From: Acetobacteraceae bacterium
Lineage (GTDB): Bacteria > Pseudomonadota > Alphaproteobacteria > Acetobacterales > Acetobacteraceae
Reading direction: 5' to 3'
DNA: 15,890 nt
Assembly (NCBI GenBank): GCA_003506895.1
Contig: DNXO01000140.1
Span: forward strand, 1,146-17,035
Notes under the pieces: model-generated
Told to the model about the DNA's origin: nothing
Seen by the model: the letters and a program-made list of their open reading frames with translations, nothing else
The model's database searches: none
Position numbers and translations under genes: made by a program
Shown here: positions 7,249-13,304 of the stretch, in pieces
Layout: each line of letters starts with the position of its first letter
Position numbering within the stretch: the first letter of the stretch is position 1

Positions 7249-7257
7249 AACAGGAAC
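7243..7257 (-). promoter_or_regulatory. Candidate LexA (SOS) box, GTTC-N7-GTTC
   Basis: On the minus strand GTTCCTGTTATGTTC reads GTTC-CTGTTAT-GTTC, an exact match to the alphaproteobacterial LexA consensus GTTCN7GTTC. It overlaps the proposed ATG (7248) of the proline-rich gene, or lies about 46 nt upstream of the alternative start 7197. A match this short is expected by chance roughly once in two windows of this size, so placement is the main support. Confidence 0.4.
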
Positions 7258-7360
7258 ATAATTTTGGGCGGATGTCAATGGGAAAGTGGTTTGGCGGAGG
7301 TTTGTGACGTGCCTGGATGGCTACTGTCCGTGATGGTCCGGCGAAGGAAAGAATTTTTAG

Positions 7361-7390
7361 CCGCAGATAACGCAGATAAGCGCCGATAAG
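7361..7390. repeat. GCAGATAA-type decamer repeat, 3 units
   Basis: Three 10-bp units in a row: CCGCAGATAA, CGCAGATAAG, CGCCGATAAG. It lies in the otherwise empty 236-nt gap between the proline-rich gene and the nucleotidyltransferase gene. Short intergenic tracts of 'CGCAGATAA' are found in many unrelated bacterial genomes; their role is not known to me. It is AT-richer than its surroundings. Confidence 0.75.
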
Positions 7391-7484
7391 GTGAACGGAC
7401 GATGCTGAGCGGGGGACGATCGGATTACCAAGGGCGTTCTCGGCTGTTGGTTCAGGATACACTTGGTATCTTGCGTGTTTAGAG

Positions 7485-8171
7485 ATGGATCGGATGACGA
7501 GAGACTTCACGCCGCGCGTCGATATCCTGCCGCCGCCGCCGCGCCGTCTTTGGAACGAAATGTCCGCGGTGCCCCCGGAGTTTGTGCTGTCTGGCGACAC
7601 GGCTTTGGCGCTTCACCTGGGGCACCGTGAATCGGTGGACTTTGATTTCTTTGGCAGCAAGCCCCTGGATCCGGCGCGGTTGGTTCCGGCGGTGCCCTTT
7701 CTGGTTGGGGCTGTCGTCACGCAGCGGGAGCCGAGTACGTTCGGCTGCTTGGTTGACCGGGGCAGGGCGATCAAACTGTCCTTTTTCGGTGTGCCGGGTC
7801 TTCGCCGTCTGTTGCCGCCGCTGATCGCGCGGGACAATGGCTTGAAGATCGCATCGCTGCTGGATTTGGCTGGAACCACGGCCTCGGTCGTGCAGGTGCG
7901 CGCCGAGGCGAAGGATTACATCGATATCGATGCGTTGCTGACCGATGGAAGGATCGATCTGTCTTTGGCATTGGCCGCAGGGCGGGCGATTTATGGTGAG
8001 CAGTTCAATCCGCAGAACACGTTGAAGGCGCTTTCTTACTTCGGCGACGGGAATCTTGGGCGCTTGCCGCAGCCGGTGAAGGATCGTCTGGTCACGGCCG
8101 CGCGGGCCGTCGATCTTGACCGGTTGCCGGTTGTTGGCGGCGACGACCCTGATGAGGGCAATGTCTTATGA
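7485..8171 (+). CDS. AbiEii/AbiGii-type nucleotidyltransferase (putative toxin of a two-gene unit)
   Basis: A 228-residue protein. FVLSGDTALALHLGHR (33-48) followed by VDFDFF (51-56) is the G-x-T...DxD active-site pattern of DNA-polymerase-beta-like nucleotidyltransferases, with D52 and D54 as the metal-binding pair. KIASLLDLAGTTASVVQVR and then AEAKDYIDIDALL match the conserved second half of the AbiEii/DUF1814 group. Known family members (AbiEii, MenT) are toxins that transfer nucleotides to tRNA or other targets and cause abortive infection. The usual AbiEi antitoxin is absent upstream; instead a small gene overlaps the 3' end (ATGA). ATG 7494 is an alternative start; neither has a strong Shine-Dalgarno. 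Toxin activity is inferred. Confidence 0.75.
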   Translation: MDRMTRDFTPRVDILPPPPRRLWNEMSAVPPEFVLSGDTALALHLGHRESVDFDFFGSKPLDPARLVPAVPFLVGAVVTQREPSTFGCLVDRGRAIKLSFFGVPGLRRLLPPLIARDNGLKIASLLDLAGTTASVVQVRAEAKDYIDIDALLTDGRIDLSLALAAGRAIYGEQFNPQNTLKALSYFGDGNLGRLPQPVKDRLVTAARAVDLDRLPVVGGDDPDEGNVL

Positions 8172-8458
8172 GGAGGATTCCCCTGACGCCGGAGACCGAA
8201 GCGCTCGCTCATCGGCTGGTATGGTTTGAGACGCCGGACGAAGCGTTGTCTGATCCTGTTCGGTTTGTTGCCTATGCGCTGGCGCGGGCGACGCATGAGG
8301 ACATGAATGTCTTGCGCCGTTTCCTGACGGGGGACGATTTTAGGGAGGCGCTGGATGGGGCGCCGCCGGGGATTATCGATGCCCGGTCTTGGGCGTATTG
8401 GAATTCGAAGTTTGGGCGGTATCCGGCGCCGCCGATGCCGGCGCGGCGGTTTGGGTGA
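8168..8458 (+). CDS. Small conserved partner of the AbiEii-type nucleotidyltransferase
   Basis: A 96-residue protein of unknown function. It is translationally coupled to the nucleotidyltransferase gene through an ATGA overlap (8168-8171), with GAGGG 9 nt upstream. It has no signal peptide, membrane segment or helix-turn-helix that I recognise. The predicted helical N-terminus (TPETEALAHRLVWFETPDEA) is followed by a conserved-looking C-terminal block, DDFREALDGAPPGI and RSWAYWNSKFGRYP. I recall similar small proteins encoded next to AbiEii-like genes, so an antitoxin or co-factor role is possible but only inferred from position. The acidic and hydrophobic make-up fits an antitoxin. The 129 nt after it hold one imperfect hairpin (CGAACGA 8485-8491 / TCGTTCG 8513-8519). 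Confidence 0.65.
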   Translation: MRRIPLTPETEALAHRLVWFETPDEALSDPVRFVAYALARATHEDMNVLRRFLTGDDFREALDGAPPGIIDARSWAYWNSKFGRYPAPPMPARRFG

Positions 8459-8587
8459 GGTGGAGGAGGCGGCGTTTGGACGGTCGAACGAATGTGTCAC
8501 CGAGCGATCGTCTCGTTCGTTGGCTCGAAAGCGCCGGACTTTGGACTAAGCGTCTCTGACTAGTTTTCAAGCCGGTGATCGTTGAAT

Positions 8588-8794
8588 TTAGCTAGCCGGC
8601 GTATAAGATATTTGATGCCCTGTCCGGTCGTAATTGTATATATAATCACCCCGCCGAATGCTTACTGAGCCGCCAGTAAATCCATGAAGTCCGTGTTGCG
8701 CGCCAGAACCCAACGGTATCGAGAAAATTTGCCTCCCCTTCTCATCGTAAACATAAACATAATCACCGCGCTCAACTGCATTAGCAATGGCCAT
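8588..8794 (-). CDS. Small protein with two related GDY-V/I-Y-x-Y repeats
   Basis: A 68-residue protein built of two similar halves: RGDYVYVYDEKGRQIFSIPL (about 9-28) and RGDYIYNYDRTGHQISYTPA (about 48-67), joined by a Gly-rich link with HGLHGFTGGSVSI. Each half would form beta strands, suggesting a small beta-sandwich or a domain-swapped pair. Similar small proteins occur in other alphaproteobacteria, in my recollection; no role is known to me. The ATG at 8794 has GAGGGGG 9 nt upstream; an in-frame TTG at 8812 overlaps that site and is rejected. It is divergent from the AT-rich nuclease gene and convergent with the partner gene on its left. Confidence 0.7.
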   Translation of the reverse strand: MAIANAVERGDYVYVYDEKGRQIFSIPLGSGAQHGLHGFTGGSVSIRRGDYIYNYDRTGHQISYTPAS

Positions 8795-8995
8795 TCTGGT
8801 TTTCCCCCTCAATCTTTCGACTGATATACTACCCGAAATGTGGTCCAGTGGAAAGTGGCCATCATGCTGGGTAGAGCGCTCGCGTTGCCCGAAAATAATT
8901 GCTTGAGGTGGCCCAATGCCGCACTACCGTGTCCAACGAATCCAACTCTCGATCGGCGAACGCGGTCTGGTTTCATCCACCAATGCCATATCGCA

Positions 8996-9024
8996 TTGAC
9001 AAATGTCTCGAAATATAGTATCTG
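8996..9024 (+). promoter_or_regulatory. Sigma-70-type promoter for the nuclease gene
   Basis: TTGACA (8996-9001) is a perfect -35 hexamer. A TATCTG at 9019-9024, 17 nt further on, is a plausible -10, and TATAGT (9014-9019) partly overlaps it. The start of transcription would be near 9031, 40 nt before the ATG at 9071. The element stands out because the surrounding DNA is AT-rich. Confidence 0.55.
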
Positions 9025-9025
9025 T

Positions 9026-9043
9026 ATTCCATCGAAATGGAAT
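9026..9043. promoter_or_regulatory. Palindrome at the predicted transcription start of the nuclease gene
   Basis: ATTCCAT (9026-9032), CGAA, ATGGAAT (9037-9043): a perfect 7-bp inverted repeat with a 4-nt spacer. It lies immediately downstream of the predicted -10 box, the position of a repressor operator, and could alternatively form a hairpin with a stable CGAA-type tetraloop in the 5' leader. No regulator gene of the controller type is adjacent. Confidence 0.5.
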
Positions 9044-9070
9044 GCGAAGAAAATATCGAGAGGGGCAAAA

Positions 9071-9649
9071 ATGGTTGGCTGCGACGGAAGTGAAAGAGGT
9101 GAAAATAGAGCTTTACGCAATCGAGAAACCGCAAATAGAAGCAAAAAACTCGCTGACATAGGAGAAAGCCTAGCCGTGGAATTACTTTCAGACCAGGGCT
9201 TCGCCAATATAAAGGATCTGAATAAGATTAGGAAAAATCATCCATTCGCGGATATATATGCCGAGAGAAATGGTGAAAAATTTTGGATCAGCGTTAAGGC
9301 CAGAAATAAATATGAGGAAAATGGAAAAATAAACTATTGCTATTATATTCGCAAAGGTGAGCGTGATCTCGCGATACAACTTGAACAGAAATATCCCGGC
9401 ACTCAGGCCGCGTGTCTCGGAATATCCTTTGTTGTGTCACAGAACTCATGTCGCGACGGCGAGCCAACCAATAGTTATTCTTGTTATTTTACGAAGCTGA
9501 CGACTATTGCCAACCTGCCAGGTATCCGCATGACCCCCGATTGGCTGCCAAACTATGATTGTTTAGCGAAAGACAAAATAGTCCCGCCGAAATATGATGT
9601 GTCTGATTGTGAGAATGTGTTTGCTCGCCGAATATCGGGGAATCGGTAA
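9071..9649 (+). CDS. PD-(D/E)XK-like nuclease family protein in an AT-rich segment
   Basis: A 192-residue protein. After a charged N-terminus, KKLADIGESLAVELLSDQGF (26-43) gives a helix with E32. HPFADIYAERNGEKFWISVKAR (57-78) then forms the strand pair typical of PD-(D/E)XK folds, with D61 and the S74-x-K76 equivalent of E-x-K. The C-terminal half is unusually Cys-rich (C90, C115, C127, C138, C164, C180). Such proteins include restriction enzymes and repair nucleases; the Ser for Glu change makes activity less certain. AGGGG 5 nt before ATG 9071 fixes the start, so the open frame further upstream is not used. Codons and base composition are AT-rich compared with every neighbour, a sign of recent transfer. 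No methyltransferase gene is in the window. Confidence 0.65.
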   Translation: MVGCDGSERGENRALRNRETANRSKKLADIGESLAVELLSDQGFANIKDLNKIRKNHPFADIYAERNGEKFWISVKARNKYEENGKINYCYYIRKGERDLAIQLEQKYPGTQAACLGISFVVSQNSCRDGEPTNSYSCYFTKLTTIANLPGIRMTPDWLPNYDCLAKDKIVPPKYDVSDCENVFARRISGNR

Positions 9650-9880
9650 ATGCAGAACTGCTCACCCCATCCGGGCAAGGATTCTCCCGGTCACTGGTGC
9701 TGACAGCGCAAACCGTATGGTATCGAGGACCGCGGCGGCATAGGCCTTGGTGGTGCGGAGGGTGATGGGGGCATAGGTTTCCGCGCCCGGCCGGTCCCCG
9801 CCGAACCGGTGTGAGGTCGAAGGACCACTCACGGTCGGCCGAGCGACTGTGCCGCCGTCCAAACCGCCCGCCCGACCCTC
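9650..9880. other. Gap between the nuclease gene and the SDR pseudogene
   Basis: No convincing gene. GC content returns to the local high level right after the nuclease stop, which marks the right edge of the AT-rich segment. A minus-strand frame at 9662-9862 could encode 66 residues ending TGRILARMG with a coding-like middle (ETYAPITLRTTKAYAAAVLD), but it has no ribosome-binding site and I recognise no family. It may be debris from a gene once linked to the SDR. Confidence 0.3.
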
Positions 9881-10301
9881 CTAAATCACCAACCCACCAT
9901 CCACATGAATAACCTGTCCCGTCACGTAAGACGCTGCTGCTGACGCCAGGAAAGCAACGACCGCGGCGACTTCCTCGGGCAATCCCACCCGCCCAACGGG
10001 AATGTCGGCAACCCCGGGCGTAACGCATGCGCCACGAATCTGGACACCGCGACCACGCGTCCGCCGCCGGCCGAACGAAAATGCGGCAGGGCTGCCACGG
10101 CCAAGCGGAAGAACGCGCCCTGGATCGCCTCGGCCGATCGCACCAGCGCCTCGTTGGACAGGCCGGCGAATGGGGTGCGGTCGGCAATCTCGGCGTTGCT
10201 GATCAGCACGTTCAGGCGGCCGAAATGGTGGATCGCGGCCTCCACCGCCGCGGGGGCGACCGAGGGGGCGGCCAGATCGCCGATGGCGACCCGGGCCAGG
10301 C
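9881..10301 (-). pseudogene. Broken copy of the short-chain dehydrogenase gene
   Basis: This stretch aligns with the intact SDR gene at 12488-13243. The last 39 codons (PVGRVGLPEEV to VDGGLVI) match at 37 of 39 residues, then the frame shifts near 10001-10005. Beyond it a 100-residue block (ARVAIGDLAAP to RPGLPTFP) matches at 77 of 100 residues by my count. The junction lacks about 175 bp equivalent to 12611-12786, including the region of the active-site Lys. The Rossmann N-terminus is also absent: similarity stops near 10301, just short of the DUF262 gene. Conserved residues are altered too (SNAG to SNAE, SS to SR). It cannot encode an active SDR. Confidence 0.88.
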
Positions 10302-10337
10302 TCCACTGCTGGGACGCAGACATCGGCGTGCGCGGAG

Positions 10338-12137
10338 TTAGGCGGTTGCCCTCAGGGAAAACAGTTTGGACACGGCCGCGATCTGTGGACCCGTCGCCTT
10401 GATAGTGGAGGAACCGACGCGCAGGAAGCACTCCTGGCCCAAAAATGATGGCTGTGACTGCCGTGGCACGCGAATCCGGATGACCTCCAAACCTTTGTAT
10501 GTAATCACATCCAGCGAGGTCAGAATGTTCGTTTTTAATGGATCGCTGAGATCGGCGTTGGCGATCCCGCTGGCTATGATCCCAAGATATTTGTCGATGG
10601 TAATTTCAAGCTTTACGGCCTCTCGGCCGACACCTACGATCGCAACATGGTCGAACGCTATGGGGGTGATCCCATCCAGTGCCTCGACACGCTTGGCGTC
10701 CGCAGGCTTGTCTGCGATGCCGAGATAGAGAAACCCGTCGCCGTCTGGCCCTGTGTTGGCGATGCCGCAAATGGTTTCTAAGATAATGCTAACAATGGCG
10801 GGGTCCCGCTGGCGCGTATTGTCTAAGCGGAGTAACCCTTGCTTGAACTCATATCGAGCAGTTTCAGTTCGAGACCGGCGGATGGAATTCTCAAAATCGA
10901 ATATCATGCCTGGGCCGTGGCTGAGAACCGCAACATCGGCAGTTGTAAACAAATCCCGAATCAGCCCCTTTGTTACCTTTATATTATTCTGCCTGTCGTC
11001 GCTGCGAATGTGTTTTTGTCCAATCTCGATGCGGTTGGTCAGGTCATTGAGCGCCACCATAATCTCGCTATCTTTGGCTGGCGTCATGCTTTCCTTGAAC
11101 ATCAGCTCGTGGAACGCCATGAAGACAGCGAAAAACGGCGACTTTTGTGCATTCGATGTAGGCTTGGGATAAACGGTTGAGCGGAAACAGAATCGGGAGG
11201 AATCGTGAGTCTCAATGGCGGAACGGATCGTAGAGAAAACGGTCTTTACTTCGAACGCTAGACGGTCTTTGCCGTAGGTAGCAAGCCGCTGGTTTACCGC
11301 TTGGTAGGCCTCGGTATCGCTGGTGTAGAGCTGGTTCAGGAAATCGCCCGATGCCTCAACCGGGCTACCATACAGGATCGAAGCGCACAGATCCGCGATG
11401 GCTTGCTCGTCATCGCTTTCCCGCAAGTCGCCGGTACGTAAGATGCCCTGATAGCACCAGAAGATGTCCTCGGCTTTTAAGGCATAGCCGTGTGGGTTTC
11501 TGCTAGTTTCAATGCTGATCTCGGGCATTTCGCTTAGGAGAAGAGTTTCCCGCGACACGTCCCCCCTGATCTCAGCCGCTAGCGTCCGGACTAGTTCGGC
11601 GAAGGGAGAAAGGACGCCCGCCTGCCGTCGCTCTTGATCGCTAAGTTGTCGTCCACCCGAGTTGATCCGGCCGAATACGTCCGTAATCCGTCCAGTTTGC
11701 TCGCCAGGAAAAATCGTTACGGCAAGCTGATAATCCAGCATATCTGCGCATGCCTGTGCGGGAAGGCGCGGGACATCCTTGGGATAGGTCTTGAAGTCAC
11801 CTCGATCTGATGCCTGCCGCGCGCGGGCAAATTCATTTATGTCGAAGCATTGGCCGTCCAGAAGGAACCCATGCTCAATGTAGCTAAACATCGCATTTAG
11901 CCGTTGCATGCCATCGATCACCTCATAGGTAGTCGGCTTTCCCAGCCCGTCGCCCGGTTTCTCTGCCAGCAGAAACAACGGAAGCGGGTAGTCCTTAAGC
12001 AAGCTGTCGATCAGCTTCTGCTTCTCCGCCACCGTCCACACCAGCTTGCGCTGATACTGGCGGTTGATCGTCAGCGAACCGTCTCGGTATAGCCGGTAGA
12101 GCGACTGGATACTCATGCCCTGAGGGGATACAGTCAT
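10338..12137 (-). CDS. DUF262 (GmrSD-type) protein fused to a C-terminal AlbA_2-like domain
   Basis: A 599-residue protein. Residues about 8-180 are a DUF262 domain: NRQYQRKLVWT (25-35), YEVIDGMQRLNAMF (71-84, the hDGxQR motif) and FGRINSGGRQLSDQERRQA (155-173). DUF262 is a ParB/Srx-like fold found in GmrSD, SspE and other defence proteins, where it binds or hydrolyses nucleotide. The middle (about 190-410) is helical and unassigned. Residues about 424-560 resemble AlbA_2 (Schlafen-type divergent AAA, DNA/RNA-binding): TARYEFKQGLLRL (426-438), CGIANTGPDGDGFLYLGIAD (457-476) and VGVGREAVKLEI. The start ATG 12137 has GAGG 6 nt upstream; longer starts to 12236 lack one. It stands alone between two SDR copies. 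A phage or foreign-DNA defence role is inferred from the domains. Confidence 0.8.
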   Translation of the reverse strand: MTVSPQGMSIQSLYRLYRDGSLTINRQYQRKLVWTVAEKQKLIDSLLKDYPLPLFLLAEKPGDGLGKPTTYEVIDGMQRLNAMFSYIEHGFLLDGQCFDINEFARARQASDRGDFKTYPKDVPRLPAQACADMLDYQLAVTIFPGEQTGRITDVFGRINSGGRQLSDQERRQAGVLSPFAELVRTLAAEIRGDVSRETLLLSEMPEISIETSRNPHGYALKAEDIFWCYQGILRTGDLRESDDEQAIADLCASILYGSPVEASGDFLNQLYTSDTEAYQAVNQRLATYGKDRLAFEVKTVFSTIRSAIETHDSSRFCFRSTVYPKPTSNAQKSPFFAVFMAFHELMFKESMTPAKDSEIMVALNDLTNRIEIGQKHIRSDDRQNNIKVTKGLIRDLFTTADVAVLSHGPGMIFDFENSIRRSRTETARYEFKQGLLRLDNTRQRDPAIVSIILETICGIANTGPDGDGFLYLGIADKPADAKRVEALDGITPIAFDHVAIVGVGREAVKLEITIDKYLGIIASGIANADLSDPLKTNILTSLDVITYKGLEVIRIRVPRQSQPSFLGQECFLRVGSSTIKATGPQIAAVSKLFSLRATA

Positions 12138-12487
12138 ATGGCGCCTCATGTGATAGGGCTTCATACGAGCGGATTGGGCGCCTACGCAACGGCTTCCGGC
12201 CCCAGCGGGCGGTTGCCTTGGCCACACCAACGACAAGCTTCGACTCTTGTGACCGCCGACTCCCGACGTTTCCGCAACATAACTGCTGTTGCGAATTCCG
12301 CCAATCGGTCGCGAGAGACCGCGGACTATTTTATGGGGGTTCAGCTTCCCACTATTGGTTGCGCAATGCAGAAGGTCGCCTTCCTCTCAATTCAGGTCTA
12401 GCCAGTCGGAGCGGTGAAAGACCGCAACAGGGTCGGGAGTTTGGCAGAGCCCGCCCAGTACACGCTCCCAACCGCCGACTACAGGTC
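12138..12487. other. 350-nt gap upstream of the DUF262 gene
   Basis: No supported gene. It should hold the DUF262 promoter on the minus strand; TAAAAT occurs in CATAAAATAGT but with no convincing -35. The notable feature is an inverted repeat at 12273-12293. A short CGGTC/GACCG repeat (12306-12321) lies next to it. The part nearest the SDR stop (about 12400-12487) shows only trivial similarity to the DNA after the broken SDR copy, so the duplication ends near the stop codon. Confidence 0.5.
12273..12293. promoter_or_regulatory. Inverted repeat upstream of the DUF262 gene
   Basis: CGCAACA (12273-12279), a 7-nt spacer, then TGTTGCG (12287-12293), a perfect 7-bp inverted repeat with 14-nt centre spacing. 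It lies 136 nt upstream of the DUF262 start. The size and spacing suit a dimeric regulator, but no -10/-35 around it is clear, so an operator is only a possibility. Confidence 0.4.
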
Positions 12488-13243
12488 CTAAATGACCAAC
12501 CCACCATCCACATGAATCACCTGCCCGGTCACATACGACGCCGCCGGGGACGCCAGAAAAGCAACGACCGCAGCGACCTCCTCGGGCAGTCCCACCCGGC
12601 CCAACGGGATGTGCCCCGTCTGAGACGCCAGCGCGCCGGGGCCGATCGCTCGGTGGGCGCCTTCGTCTTTGCGGATGAACCCTGGCACCACCGCGTTGAC
12701 CGTCACGGCGGCTGATCCGAGCTCGACGGCCAGGGCGCGGACCAGGGCCTCCAGGCCGGCCTTGGCGGCGGCGGAGGCGGGGAAGATCGGCAATCCCGGG
12801 CGGAACGCGTGCGCCACGAAGCTGGACACCGCGACCACGCGGCCGGTGCCGGCCGAACGAAGATGCGGCAGGGCGGCCACGGCCAAGCGGAAGAACGCGC
12901 CCTGGATCGCCTCGGTGGAGCGCACCAGCGCCTCATTCGTCAGATCGGCGAAGGGCGTGCGGTCGGCGAATCCGGCGTTGCTGACCAGCACGTCCAGGCG
13001 GTCGAAATGCTGTATCGCGGCGTCTATTACCCGGGCGGCGACTTCGGGGTCGGCCAGATCGCCCAGGGCGACCTGTGCCAGGCCGCCAGCCGAGCGGACG
13101 GACGCGGCGACGGCTTCGGCTCCGTCGCGGTTTTGGCGGGTGTGCACCAGGAACGCGGTTTCCGGTCCCGCCATGGTGCGGCAGATCGCGGCGCCGATGC
13201 CGCTGGCCGCTCCGGTGACCAGGATTACGCGGGGATGGGTCAT
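12488..13243 (-). CDS. Short-chain dehydrogenase/reductase (SDR) lacking the usual catalytic Tyr
   Basis: A 251-residue Rossmann protein of FabG-like size. TGAASGIG (10-17) is the cofactor loop, SNAG (88-91) the structural NNAG equivalent, and SS (140-141) the catalytic Ser position. TVNAVVPGFIRKDEGAH (181-197) and SYVTGQVIHVDGG (236-248) are typical of the FabG branch. The YxxxK motif reads SAAAK (S157, K161), so Tyr is missing. I recall a subgroup with this change in related genomes, which argues against decay. The start ATG 13243 begins right before the Rossmann strand; an upstream extension to 13357 is not coding-like. It diverges from the flavoprotein gene across 61 bp, so shared regulation and function are plausible. 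Substrate is unknown. Confidence 0.85.
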   Translation of the reverse strand: MTHPRVILVTGAASGIGAAICRTMAGPETAFLVHTRQNRDGAEAVAASVRSAGGLAQVALGDLADPEVAARVIDAAIQHFDRLDVLVSNAGFADRTPFADLTNEALVRSTEAIQGAFFRLAVAALPHLRSAGTGRVVAVSSFVAHAFRPGLPIFPASAAAKAGLEALVRALAVELGSAAVTVNAVVPGFIRKDEGAHRAIGPGALASQTGHIPLGRVGLPEEVAAVVAFLASPAASYVTGQVIHVDGGLVI

Positions 13244-13304
13244 GGCTGGAAGGTCCGTTCGGGATGTGACAGCGTGGGGGCGCAAACAGGAGAGCGTAAC
13301 CAGG

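Noticed and set aside
6578..7600. A 340-codon minus-strand frame rich in Pro, His and Arg
   Set aside because: It overlaps the proline-rich gene in another frame and the start of the nucleotidyltransferase gene; composition is that of a shadow frame.
8840..9070. Upstream extension of the nuclease frame
   Set aside because: It contains the promoter and palindrome, and ATG 9071 has a well-placed AGGGG.
8809..9207. Minus-strand frame with hydrophobic stretches opposite the nuclease gene
   Set aside because: It crosses the predicted promoter and the start of a better supported gene, with no ribosome-binding site or recognisable domain.
9071..9649. Complete restriction-modification system
   Set aside because: No DNA methyltransferase motif is present anywhere in the window.
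9881..12487. Classical transposon or integron carrying the DUF262 gene
   Set aside because: I found no transposase, integrase, terminal inverted repeats or target-site duplication around it.
12669..13304. Upstream extension of the flavoprotein frame by 212 codons
   Set aside because: It runs antisense through the SDR gene and is not coding-like; the FAD loop starts right after ATG 13305.
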